This document shows, piece by piece, positions 45,333 through 54,085 of a stretch of DNA of 55,859 nt. The notes under the pieces are model-generated. The model was not told where the DNA came from. It made no database searches and saw only the letters and a program-made list of their open reading frames with translations. Both the position numbers and the translations under genes were made by a program. The stretch covers positions 1-55,859 of the forward strand of contig CAYFUN010000005.1 in the NCBI GenBank assembly GCA_964346535.1. Reading direction: 5' to 3'. Every line of letters begins with the position of its first letter. Position 1 is the first letter of the stretch. Source of the stretch: Neofamilia sp964346535. Lineage in GTDB: Bacteria; Bacillota; Clostridia; Tissierellales; Peptoniphilaceae.

Positions 45333-48300
45333 ATGAACAAAACTGTTTTAAAAGATATTTTTAGAGAAATAAGAAAAAATTTAGGCAGGTTCTTCTCTAT
45401 AATGGCCCTGCTTTTAATAAGCATTCTTGCTTTTTCAGGGGTCTTTATGGCCACTAAACTTTTAGAGCTAACACCTGAACATTATTACAAAGAAGCAAAT
45501 ATGCACGACGTCCTTATTACATCTACTTTAGGCTTAGGAGAAAAAGATAAGTATCTTATCGCAAATAATCCTTTAGTAGATGATTTTGAAATGCTTAAAT
45601 TTGTCGACGTCTTAGATGGAGCTAACAATGAAATTGTAAGACTTGAAAATCTTTCTCAGAGAATAACCAGGCCTATTTTAGTTGAAGGAAGACTGCCTGA
45701 AACAGGAGATGAAATTGCTTTATCATATCAGCAATTTAAAGACCTAGTAAACCTTGGAGACACAATTAGCTTTGTAGACGTTGAAGGTGATGAGGACATT
45801 AAGGGCCTAAGGTCAAATAAATTTAAAGTAACAGGCCTAGTTAATAGCGTTGAACATATTTCTGAATTGTCTACAGAGCTAACCTCAATTGGCTCTGGGA
45901 CAATTTGGTCCTATGGCTATATTTTAGATGAAAACTTTGACATGGACTACTACACCAAGGCTAAGATCAAGGGCGTAGACTTAAACCAGTTTAACTCCTA
46001 TGACCAGGCCTATGAAGATGGAGTAGAAGCACTTATAGCTTCATTAGAGGCTGACTTTAAAGACAGGCCAAGAGTCAGGCTAGATGAATTTAAAGAAGAA
46101 CTTAAAAAAGAAATCAAAGAAGCAGAAGAAAAACTTCAAGACGCCAAGGACCAACTTGCAGAAGCCAAGGAAGAATTAGACGAAGGAAAAATTAAGCTTC
46201 TAGATGGCAAGGTAGAACTTGAACAGGGGAAGGTCGACCTTTTAAAGGCAAGAGAAAAGCTAGATGACGGCTGGGAATCTTATCACCAGGGCCTAAGAGA
46301 CTTAGAAAAAGGAAAGCTTGAAGGCGAGAAAAAACTAGCTGATGGAAAAATCAAGCTAGACAAGTCAAAGATTGAATTAGCAGACGGTAGAGCAGAACTT
46401 GAAAAAGCTAGAATAAAACTTGAAGATGGAAGAGTAGAATTAGACAAGGCCAAGGCCGACTTTAAAAAAGGCGAGGACCTTTACTTAGAAAACCTAAAAA
46501 AAGTTGAAGATGGGAAAAAAGAACTAGAAAAACAAAAAGAAAAAATAAAAATTTCCAAGGAAATAAAATACGGCGACCTAAGCCACTACAAGTCTAAAGA
46601 AGAGATCACGTCAGCTATAAGCGACTTAAATAGCCAAATAGCCAAGCACAAGGAAAATTTAGAAAACTACAAGGCCCAACTTGCCTACAATGAAGAAATT
46701 CTGGAAACAGACTTGGAAAGGGACCTAGTAGAGAAAAAAATTCTAGACCTTAAAGGTTTAATTGCCACTGAAGAAAACGCCCTTAACGAAAAATCCAACA
46801 AACTAGCAGCCTTAAACAAAGACCTTGAAAATTTTAAAGAAGTTGAAAAGGAAGGGCCAGCCAAGGACGAAGTTATAAAATACGGTGACGAGGCCATTGA
46901 AGGAGCAGAAAAAAAACTAGCCCAAGGCCAAGCTGAACTTGACAAGGCCAAGGAAGACTTAGATGCAGGTAGAAAAAAATTAAATGCAGCTATAGAAGAA
47001 TTTGAAGCTGGTGAGAAAAAGTTTAAAGATAACGAGCAAAAACTTCTAGATGGAGAAAAGGCCTATAAACAAGGTCTTATTGACTATGAAAAAGGCAAGG
47101 AAACCCTAGCCAAAGAACTTGCAGACGGTAGAAAAAAATTAAATGATGCCAAGGCCGACCTTGAACAAGGAGAAAAAGACCTAGTCCAAGGACAAAAAGA
47201 CCTAGACCAAGGCTGGATCGACTATGAAAAAGCCAAAGCAGACTACCAAAGTGGTTTAAAAGAATATAACAAAGAAGAAAAAGATGCCAGAAAGAAAATT
47301 GACAAAGGCGAAAAGGAAATAACTGAAGCCAAGGATAATATTGTAAAATTAAAGGCGCCAACCTTTATGATTGATTCTAGAAAGGCTGACCAAATGTATT
47401 ATATGGTTAATTCTTTCCCAGGATCTTTAAAAATTTTGGCATTAGTTTTTTCAATTCTCTGCCTATCTGTTGCAGTTTTAGTTGCATCAACAACTATGAC
47501 TAGAATGGTAGATGAAAGAAGAATACTAATAGGAACCTTTAAGGGCTTAGGCTATGAAAACAAAATCATCGCCTTAAAGTTTGTAATTTTTGGAACTGTA
47601 TCAGGCCTGGCTGGAAGTGTTTTAGGCAACTTTGTAGGCCAAAAAATAATAGCACAGCTGATTTACGAAATTTACATGGGCAATATGTTTTATTCGGAAG
47701 GCCTTAAAATAACTTCGCCAAGTTTACTTCTAATAGCTATAATACTCGCAATAATTACAACAAGTCTTTCAGCCTATCTTGCTGTTAACAAGACTTTAAA
47801 AGAAAATACAGCCTCTCTTCTAAGACCAAAGGCACCAAAGATGGGCAAGAAATTAGTTATTGAAAAAATTACCCCTATTTGGAAGAGACTTTCTTTTATG
47901 AACAAGATTACTGCTAGAAATATATTTAGGTATAAGGGCAGGATGCTAATGACCATAACTGGAGTTGCAGTTTGTATGGCTTTAATGATCCTAGGTTTTG
48001 GTATGAAAAATTCTATGCAAAACATTGTGAGCATTCAATTTGGTGACCTTGTCCACTATGACCTGACCCTAGTTTTAAAAGACGACCTAGACTCAAATGA
48101 CTTAAAAGTCACAGAAGGCTTTGTAGATTCACATGAAAATGTAAAAGACAGGTTGGGAATTTCAATTGACTCCTTAAAACTTCCTGTAAAATCTGGCTAC
48201 ACCCAAGATGTAAATTTAATAGTAGACCTAGAAGAAAACTTAGATTCTTTAGTTAAGCTTGTTGACTATAAGTCTGACAAAGTTTTAGACTTAGATGATT

Positions 48301-49031
48301 CAGGTGTCTTCTTAACAGAAAAAATTGCAAAACTTGCAGGAGTAAAGCCAGGAGATTATATTATTTTAGAAATAGATGGAGCAGATGTTGAAGTTAAAGT
48401 CTCAGCTATAGTAAAAAATTATTTGGCCCACTATATTTATGCCAGTCCAGTCTATATGGAAAAAGTTTCTAAGAAAAACTTTGTAGTCAATGCTATCTTA
48501 CTTGACCTTTACGAAAATGACGCTGAGTCCATAGATGATCTTTCAAAGACCTTGCTTGAAAACGAAAATATAATTTCTTCAATTTCAACTAAGAACTCGT
48601 CAGAAATTTTAGACAATACTTTAAATTCACTGGACCTAATTATAGTTATTATAGTAGTAGTTTCAATGCTACTGGCCCTAGTAGTTCTCTATAATCTAAC
48701 AAACATTAACGTGTCAGAAAGAATTAGAGAGCTATCTACTATGAAGGTCTTAGGTTTTTACAATGGAGAGCTTACTCAATATGTTTATAAGGAGACCTTT
48801 GTCTTATCTCTAATAGGAATATTTTTAGGCATGGGCCTAGGCAGAGCTATAGTTGAATTTATTCTTGCAGCCTTTGCCCCAGACAATATTTTATTTGGAG
48901 ACCCAGCTTATCCATCGACATTTTTAATTTCATCAGTCTTTACTATTTTCTTTACCCTAATAGTAATGGTGCTGATGCATATAAAACTAAAGAGCATTGA
49001 TATGATAGAGGCCTTAAAGAGCGTAGATTAG
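45333..49031 (+). CDS. FtsX-like ABC permease with giant extracellular coiled coil
   Basis: 1232 residues. A first helix (about 17-40) is followed by a beta-rich extracellular domain to about 245, then 420 residues (about 250-670) of heptad-rich Lys/Glu/Leu coiled coil. Recurring units such as KIKLEDGRVELDKAKADF carry a Gly/Asp-containing break about every 7 or 14 residues. Three helices (about 697-840), another helix near 880, a second extracellular domain and three terminal helices (about 1110-1225) complete an FtsX-type double layout. No Shine-Dalgarno is seen before the ATG, so translation probably depends on the ATPase gene 9 bases upstream. The coiled coil could span the cell wall or bind a hydrolase, as FtsX does. 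Confidence 0.88.
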   Translation: MNKTVLKDIFREIRKNLGRFFSIMALLLISILAFSGVFMATKLLELTPEHYYKEANMHDVLITSTLGLGEKDKYLIANNPLVDDFEMLKFVDVLDGANNEIVRLENLSQRITRPILVEGRLPETGDEIALSYQQFKDLVNLGDTISFVDVEGDEDIKGLRSNKFKVTGLVNSVEHISELSTELTSIGSGTIWSYGYILDENFDMDYYTKAKIKGVDLNQFNSYDQAYEDGVEALIASLEADFKDRPRVRLDEFKEELKKEIKEAEEKLQDAKDQLAEAKEELDEGKIKLLDGKVELEQGKVDLLKAREKLDDGWESYHQGLRDLEKGKLEGEKKLADGKIKLDKSKIELADGRAELEKARIKLEDGRVELDKAKADFKKGEDLYLENLKKVEDGKKELEKQKEKIKISKEIKYGDLSHYKSKEEITSAISDLNSQIAKHKENLENYKAQLAYNEEILETDLERDLVEKKILDLKGLIATEENALNEKSNKLAALNKDLENFKEVEKEGPAKDEVIKYGDEAIEGAEKKLAQGQAELDKAKEDLDAGRKKLNAAIEEFEAGEKKFKDNEQKLLDGEKAYKQGLIDYEKGKETLAKELADGRKKLNDAKADLEQGEKDLVQGQKDLDQGWIDYEKAKADYQSGLKEYNKEEKDARKKIDKGEKEITEAKDNIVKLKAPTFMIDSRKADQMYYMVNSFPGSLKILALVFSILCLSVAVLVASTTMTRMVDERRILIGTFKGLGYENKIIALKFVIFGTVSGLAGSVLGNFVGQKIIAQLIYEIYMGNMFYSEGLKITSPSLLLIAIILAIITTSLSAYLAVNKTLKENTASLLRPKAPKMGKKLVIEKITPIWKRLSFMNKITARNIFRYKGRMLMTITGVAVCMALMILGFGMKNSMQNIVSIQFGDLVHYDLTLVLKDDLDSNDLKVTEGFVDSHENVKDRLGISIDSLKLPVKSGYTQDVNLIVDLEENLDSLVKLVDYKSDKVLDLDDSGVFLTEKIAKLAGVKPGDYIILEIDGADVEVKVSAIVKNYLAHYIYASPVYMEKVSKKNFVVNAILLDLYENDAESIDDLSKTLLENENIISSISTKNSSEILDNTLNSLDLIIVIIVVVSMLLALVVLYNLTNINVSERIRELSTMKVLGFYNGELTQYVYKETFVLSLIGIFLGMGLGRAIVEFILAAFAPDNILFGDPAYPSTFLISSVFTIFFTLIVMVLMHIKLKSIDMIEALKSVD

Positions 49032-49041
49032 GAGATTTATT

Positions 49042-50277
49042 ATGAGAATTGGAATAATAGGCGGCGGCCCAGCAGGCATGCTTCTAAGTGTCCTTTTAAA
49101 AAAACAAAGACCAGACCTTGCAGTTGACCTTTACGAGAGAAATGAAAGAGTAGGGAAAAAACTTTTAGCCACAGGCAACGGCAGGTGCAATTATACCAAT
49201 GTCAGCCTAGAAGCAAATAATTTTCACAGCGAAAATTCAGACTTTCCCATGGAAGTTGTAAGTAAATTTAATAACCAAGATGCCATTGAACTTTTAAAAA
49301 CTTTTGGAATTTATCCTATTTCAGAAGCTGACGGCAGAGTTTTTCCCCTGTCCCTTCAAGGGTCAGCAGTTTTAGATTTTTTAAGACTGGCCATGGAAAG
49401 ATATGGCGTCAATATAATTTTAGAAGAAAAAATTGATAGAGTTAAAAAAGTTGGTCCAGGCTTTGTCCTAGAAGGAAAGAAAAATTACAAGGCCGACTTA
49501 GTTGTAGTTGCAACTGGCGGCATGGCCCTGCCATCATCAGGATCAGATGGCATCGGCTACAGAATTGCCAAAGACTTTGGTCACAGAATTATTGAACCAG
49601 GACCTACAATTGTTCAACTTGAGTCAGACTATCAAAGGATCAAGGCCCTAAAGGGAGTTAGGATAAATACCTGGGCAAGCCTATATGTAGACAAGAAAAA
49701 AGTTGACGAGAAATTTGGCGACGTTTTGTTTACAGACTATGGCTTGTCAGGACCTGCTATAATGGACTTGTCGCGAAAGTCTATTGAAGCTTTAAAGCAA
49801 AATAAAAAAGTTGAGATTTCAATAAACCTAATAGGTCTGCCTAAGGACGAGGTCAAACAAATGATCAAAGACAGGGCAGAAAACTTAGAGGGAATAAGTT
49901 TTGAAAACTTTTTATTAGGAATTGTAAATAAAAAACTGATAATAAGTATAGTCAACCAGTATAAGTTATTGTATAATAAGGATTATGAAGAGCAAATAAG
50001 ATGCAATACTAATTTTGTTCACGCAATGACAGAAATATTGACAGACTTTAGAATGAATATTTCTGGCTACAAGGGCTTTGCCTTTGCCCAAGCTACAACT
50101 GGCGGAGTCGATACTAGAAAAATCGATCCAAGGTCTTTAGAATCGAAAATAATTAATGGCTTATACTTTATCGGCGAAGTTTTAGATGTAGATGGAGACT
50201 GTGGAGGATACAATCTTCAATGGGCTTGGTCAAGTGCCTACATTGCAGCGAAAAATATTTTAGAAAGAAGGGACTAG
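49042..50277 (+). CDS. NAD(P)/FAD-dependent oxidoreductase (HI0933/BaiN family)
   Basis: 411 residues. Dinucleotide-binding GGGPAGM at the start, then KKLLATGNGRCNYTN and the C-terminal GEVLDVDGDCGGYNLQWAWSSAYIA, diagnostic of the HI0933 flavoprotein family. Named members include the BaiN bile acid enzyme, but most have no known substrate. AGGAG precedes the ATG, 10 bases after the permease. It is followed without a gap by an Rrf2 regulator. A redox role is supported; the substrate is unknown. Confidence 0.88.
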   Translation: MRIGIIGGGPAGMLLSVLLKKQRPDLAVDLYERNERVGKKLLATGNGRCNYTNVSLEANNFHSENSDFPMEVVSKFNNQDAIELLKTFGIYPISEADGRVFPLSLQGSAVLDFLRLAMERYGVNIILEEKIDRVKKVGPGFVLEGKKNYKADLVVVATGGMALPSSGSDGIGYRIAKDFGHRIIEPGPTIVQLESDYQRIKALKGVRINTWASLYVDKKKVDEKFGDVLFTDYGLSGPAIMDLSRKSIEALKQNKKVEISINLIGLPKDEVKQMIKDRAENLEGISFENFLLGIVNKKLIISIVNQYKLLYNKDYEEQIRCNTNFVHAMTEILTDFRMNISGYKGFAFAQATTGGVDTRKIDPRSLESKIINGLYFIGEVLDVDGDCGGYNLQWAWSSAYIAAKNILERRD

Positions 50278-50697
50278 ATGAAACTCAATTTAGAAAATGA
50301 CTATGGCTTTAGAATTATTTATGCTTTTTGCAAATATCCAAAGGGAGAAATTCTAACAGCCTTACAACTTTCTCAAGACCTATTAATTCCAGAGAGATTT
50401 ACCTACAGGATTTTGAGAAAACTTATGGCAGCAGATTTAATTGAATCAATTAGAGGGCCAAAGGGTGGCTATGTTTTGTCCAAGGACCCAAAGGATATAA
50501 GTTTGTATGATGTATATACTGCCATATCTGGAGAACTAGTTATTAACGCCTGTGTCAACGAAGGTCTTTGTGACGCTGGATCTAAAATGGGCCACTGTGC
50601 AGTCCTCAATAGTCTAAGCAATATTCAAGACACTCTCTTAGATGAGTTTAAAAGTGTAATTTTTTCTGACCTAGTTAAAGAAGAGAAAAAATTTTAA
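50278..50697 (+). CDS. Rrf2 family transcriptional regulator
   Basis: 139 residues. The winged helix (PERFTYRILRKLMAADLIES) and the wing RGPKGGYVLSKDP are typical. Three cysteines, C92, C98 and C107, lie in the segment where IscR and NsrR bind an iron-sulfur cluster, so cluster sensing is plausible. It starts directly at the stop of the flavoprotein gene (TAGATG), implying shared control of a redox function. Targets unknown. Confidence 0.9.
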   Translation: MKLNLENDYGFRIIYAFCKYPKGEILTALQLSQDLLIPERFTYRILRKLMAADLIESIRGPKGGYVLSKDPKDISLYDVYTAISGELVINACVNEGLCDAGSKMGHCAVLNSLSNIQDTLLDEFKSVIFSDLVKEEKKF

Positions 50698-50715
50698 TTA
50701 TAGTTAAATATTTTT

Positions 50716-50744
50716 TTGAAAAATTTAATGTAATAGTCTATAAT
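50716..50744 (+). promoter_or_regulatory. Promoter of ileS
   Basis: TTGAAA, 17-base spacer, perfect TATAAT. Confidence 0.75.
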
Positions 50745-50753
50745 ATTACTAGA

Positions 50754-50797
50754 TTTCAAATCCTAAAACTCCCTTTTGAAACAGGGAGTTTATTTAT
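50754..50797 (+). promoter_or_regulatory. Interlocked inverted repeats in the ileS leader
   Basis: AAACTCCCT (50766-50774) pairs with AGGGAGTTT (50783-50791), then ATTTATT, a weak terminator shape. Its loop holds TTTGAAA (50775-50781), complementary to TTTCAAA at 50754-50760. The two helices interlock or compete. It may be the Rrf2 terminator, or an attenuator for ileS since the promoter lies before it. It is not a T-box. Confidence 0.45.
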
Positions 50798-50842
50798 TAA
50801 TAACAAAATTATTTTACTTATAAGACAAAAGGAGGAAATTTT

Positions 50843-53800
50843 TTGGACTTATTAAAAGAATTATCTGAAAAGTCTGTTGACGATCGTGAAAGAGACTTAA
50901 TGGAATACTGGAAGGACATTGACCTTTTGCACCTTTCAATAACAGAAAGAAACGATGCACCGCCATTTATTTTTTACGAAGGACCACCAACAGCAAATGG
51001 AAGACCTGGTATCCACCACGTTATGGCCAGGACCTTAAAGGACCTAACTTGTAGATACAAAACTATGCAAGGCTTTCAAGTTAAGAGAAAGGCTGGCTGG
51101 GACACCCACGGCCTTCCTGTAGAAATTGAAGTTGAAAAGAAACTTGGCCTAAAAAATAAACAAGACATAGAAAAATACGGCATTAAAGAATTTAATAAAA
51201 TGTGCAAGGAATCCGTATTTGAATATGAAAAAGAATGGCGTGACATGACTGAGCGTATGGCCTATCTAATTGACTTAGACAATCCATACATTACCTTAGA
51301 CAACAACTATATCGAATCAGTTTGGTGGATTTTAAACTCAATGTTTGAAGATGGACTTTTATACGAAGGCCACAAAATTTTACCTTACTGTTCAAGATGT
51401 GGAACTGGACTTGCATCTCACGAAGTCGCCCAAGGCTATAAGCTAGACAAGGTTGAAACTGTCTATGTAAAGTTTAAGAGAAAAGACGCAGACGAATACT
51501 TCCTAGTTTGGACTACAACTCCTTGGACATTACCATCAAATGTTTTACTAACAGTTCACCCTGATGTAACTTATGTTAGAGTTAAAAACAATGGCGAAAC
51601 CTATATTTTAGCAAAAGCCCTAGTAGATGAAGTTATTAAAGACGACTACGAAATTGTAGATGAATTTTTAGGCAAGGACCTTGAATATGTTGAATACGAC
51701 CAATTACTTCCTTTCTTACAAACAGACAAGAAGGCATTTTTCGTAACTCTTGCTGACTATGTTACAACTGATTCAGGTACAGGTGTAGTTCATACAGCCC
51801 CAGCCTTTGGTGAAGACGACTACAACACTGGAAGAAGATATGACGCTCCAGTTTTAAATCCAGTAGACGACAGAGGCCAATTTACAGACACTCCTTGGAA
51901 GGGAATGTTTGTAATGGACGCTGACCACGAAATCCTTCACTACCTTTATGACAACAACATCTTATATAGAAAACAAAAAATAGAACACAACTATCCACAC
52001 TGCTGGAGATGTGATACACCACTTATTTACTATGCAAAACCATCTTGGTACATTAAAGTAACAGACTTTAAAGACAAGTTAATTGCAAACAACAATGAAG
52101 TAAATTGGTATCCATCCTTTGTTGGAGAAAAGAGATTTGGCAACTGGCTAGAAAACCTAAATGACTGGGCCATATCCAGGTCTCGTTATTGGGGAACTCC
52201 ACTGCCAGTTTGGAGATGCGATGACTGTGGCCATGTAACTTCAGTTGGATCAAGAAAAGAATTAGTTGAAAGAGCTCTTGAAGACATAGACGAGTCAATA
52301 GAACTTCACAGACCTTATGTCGATGACGTTCATATTAAATGCGACAAGTGTGGCGGCACAATGACTAGGGAAGAAGACGTAATAGATGTTTGGTTTGACT
52401 CTGGAGCCATGCCATTTGCCCAACATCATTATCCATTTGAAAACAAAGAAAACTTTGACGAGCTTTTCCCAGCTGACTTTATTAACGAAGGCATTGACCA
52501 AACAAGAGGCTGGTTCTACTCACTACTTGCAATAGCAACTTACGTTACAGGCAAGTCTCCATACAAAAACGTCTTAGTTAACGACCTAATCCTAGACAAG
52601 GAAGGCAAGAAGATGTCTAAGTCTAGAGGCAACACAGTTAACCCAATAGAACTTTTTGAAAAATACGGAGCAGACGCCTTAAGATATTATTTAGTTTATG
52701 TGTCACCACCATGGACACCAACTAGATTTAACGAAGAAGACATTAAAGAAGTTCAATCAAAGTTCTTCGGAACAATTAGAAATATTTACAACTTCTTAAG
52801 CCTATATGCAAACACAGATGAGATTGACCTTCAGTCCTTTGACATTGCCTATGCAGACAGGCCAGAAATCGATAGATGGTTACTTTCTAAGTACAACAAT
52901 CTTGTAAAAGAAGTAACTGATGCCTTTGACCACTATGACGTCAACAAAGTCGTAAGAATTATCCAAGACTTCTTAGTTGAAGATTTTTCAAACTGGTATA
53001 TAAGAAGAAACAGAAGAAGATTCTGGAAGGAAGACTTAGATACAGACAAGAAGGCAGTTTATAATACAACTTACGAAGTTCTTCTAGGCCTTGTAAAAAT
53101 GATGGCACCAATAACACCATTTATTTCAGAAGAGCTTTATAGAAATCTTACTAATGGCAAAACTGTCCATCTAGAAAGATATCCTCAAGTAAATGAAGAC
53201 CTAATTGATAAAAAGTTAGAAGAAAAAATGGACCTAGTAAGAAAAATTGTATCCCTAGGTCGTGTGTCTCGTGAAAATGCCCAAATAAAAGTAAGACAAC
53301 CACTTCCAAGTGTTTTAATTGACGGCAGCTTCAAAGACACAATTGGCAACCTAACAGACCTAATCAAAGAAGAACTTAACGTTAAAGAAGTTAACTTTGG
53401 CGAAGACATAACTGAGTATATGAACTACAGCCTAAAACCAAACTTCAAAGTTGCAGGATCAATACTAGGTTCAAAGATAAAACTCTTTGCTAAATATTTA
53501 CAAGAAGTAAAGGCCAAAGACTTTATTGACAAACTTAGGGCAGATGGAAAAGTTATAGTAAACTTAGACGGAGAAGACGTAGAAATCATTGAAGACTATG
53601 TTCTAATTAATATAGAAGGTAAGGAAGGCTTTGACGTCTCTCACGAAAACAATGTTTATATAATTTTAGACACCCACATTAGCCAAGAACTTAAAGAAGA
53701 AGGCTTTGTAAGAGAAGTTATTTCAAAAATCCAACAACTTAGAAAACAAGCTGACTTTGATGTACTTGACAAAATAAAAGTCTATATCCAAGCAGATGAC

Positions 53801-53941
53801 GAAATTAAATCAGCTCTTGAAAATGATCTAGACTATTTAAAAACAGAAGTAATAGCAGACTCAGTTATATTTGACGAAGAAGTTGAAGAAAAATATAATA
53901 TCAACGGCCTAGACACAGGCATAAAAGTTCAAAGAATATAA
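50843..53941 (+). CDS. ileS: Isoleucyl-tRNA synthetase, type 2, with GXHH signature
   Basis: 1032 residues, longer than the 920-residue type 1 enzyme and like the eukaryote-type (type 2) form. KMSKS is at 590-594. The HIGH motif, normally HxGH, reads GIHH at residues 56-59 (PPTANGRPGIHHVMAR). This first/third-position swap is known in a subset of type 2 enzymes with very strong mupirocin resistance. No C-terminal zinc finger of type 1 is seen. TTG start with GGAGG at 7 bases. Monocistronic, and no other ileS is in the window. Confidence 0.96.
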   Translation: MDLLKELSEKSVDDRERDLMEYWKDIDLLHLSITERNDAPPFIFYEGPPTANGRPGIHHVMARTLKDLTCRYKTMQGFQVKRKAGWDTHGLPVEIEVEKKLGLKNKQDIEKYGIKEFNKMCKESVFEYEKEWRDMTERMAYLIDLDNPYITLDNNYIESVWWILNSMFEDGLLYEGHKILPYCSRCGTGLASHEVAQGYKLDKVETVYVKFKRKDADEYFLVWTTTPWTLPSNVLLTVHPDVTYVRVKNNGETYILAKALVDEVIKDDYEIVDEFLGKDLEYVEYDQLLPFLQTDKKAFFVTLADYVTTDSGTGVVHTAPAFGEDDYNTGRRYDAPVLNPVDDRGQFTDTPWKGMFVMDADHEILHYLYDNNILYRKQKIEHNYPHCWRCDTPLIYYAKPSWYIKVTDFKDKLIANNNEVNWYPSFVGEKRFGNWLENLNDWAISRSRYWGTPLPVWRCDDCGHVTSVGSRKELVERALEDIDESIELHRPYVDDVHIKCDKCGGTMTREEDVIDVWFDSGAMPFAQHHYPFENKENFDELFPADFINEGIDQTRGWFYSLLAIATYVTGKSPYKNVLVNDLILDKEGKKMSKSRGNTVNPIELFEKYGADALRYYLVYVSPPWTPTRFNEEDIKEVQSKFFGTIRNIYNFLSLYANTDEIDLQSFDIAYADRPEIDRWLLSKYNNLVKEVTDAFDHYDVNKVVRIIQDFLVEDFSNWYIRRNRRRFWKEDLDTDKKAVYNTTYEVLLGLVKMMAPITPFISEELYRNLTNGKTVHLERYPQVNEDLIDKKLEEKMDLVRKIVSLGRVSRENAQIKVRQPLPSVLIDGSFKDTIGNLTDLIKEELNVKEVNFGEDITEYMNYSLKPNFKVAGSILGSKIKLFAKYLQEVKAKDFIDKLRADGKVIVNLDGEDVEIIEDYVLINIEGKEGFDVSHENNVYIILDTHISQELKEEGFVREVISKIQQLRKQADFDVLDKIKVYIQADDEIKSALENDLDYLKTEVIADSVIFDEEVEEKYNINGLDTGIKVQRI

Positions 53942-53947
53942 AAAAAT

Positions 53948-53980
53948 TCCCTGGAAGATTAAATTCTCCAGGGATTTTTT
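53948..53980 (+). terminator. Terminator after ileS
   Basis: TCCCTGGA pairs with TCCAGGGA, then six T. Confidence 0.85.
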
Positions 53981-54025
53981 GCGAAAAACTTTTTTAAAAG
54001 CTATTAGGATTATTATAAGTAAAAC

Positions 54026-54054
54026 TTAAAAGTCTTTTCCTTATATGATAAAAT
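54026..54054 (+). promoter_or_regulatory. Promoter of the RNA methyltransferase gene
   Basis: TTAAAA and TAAAAT at 17-base spacing with an extended TGA. Confidence 0.5.
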
Positions 54055-54085
54055 AAAAATACAAAAAGAAAAAGAGAGGTTAATA

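Noticed and set aside
46081..47352. A tandem DNA repeat in the coiled-coil part of the FtsX-like gene
   Set aside because: The periodicity is at protein level (heptads of Lys/Glu/Leu); the nucleotide copies are not identical or of fixed unit length.
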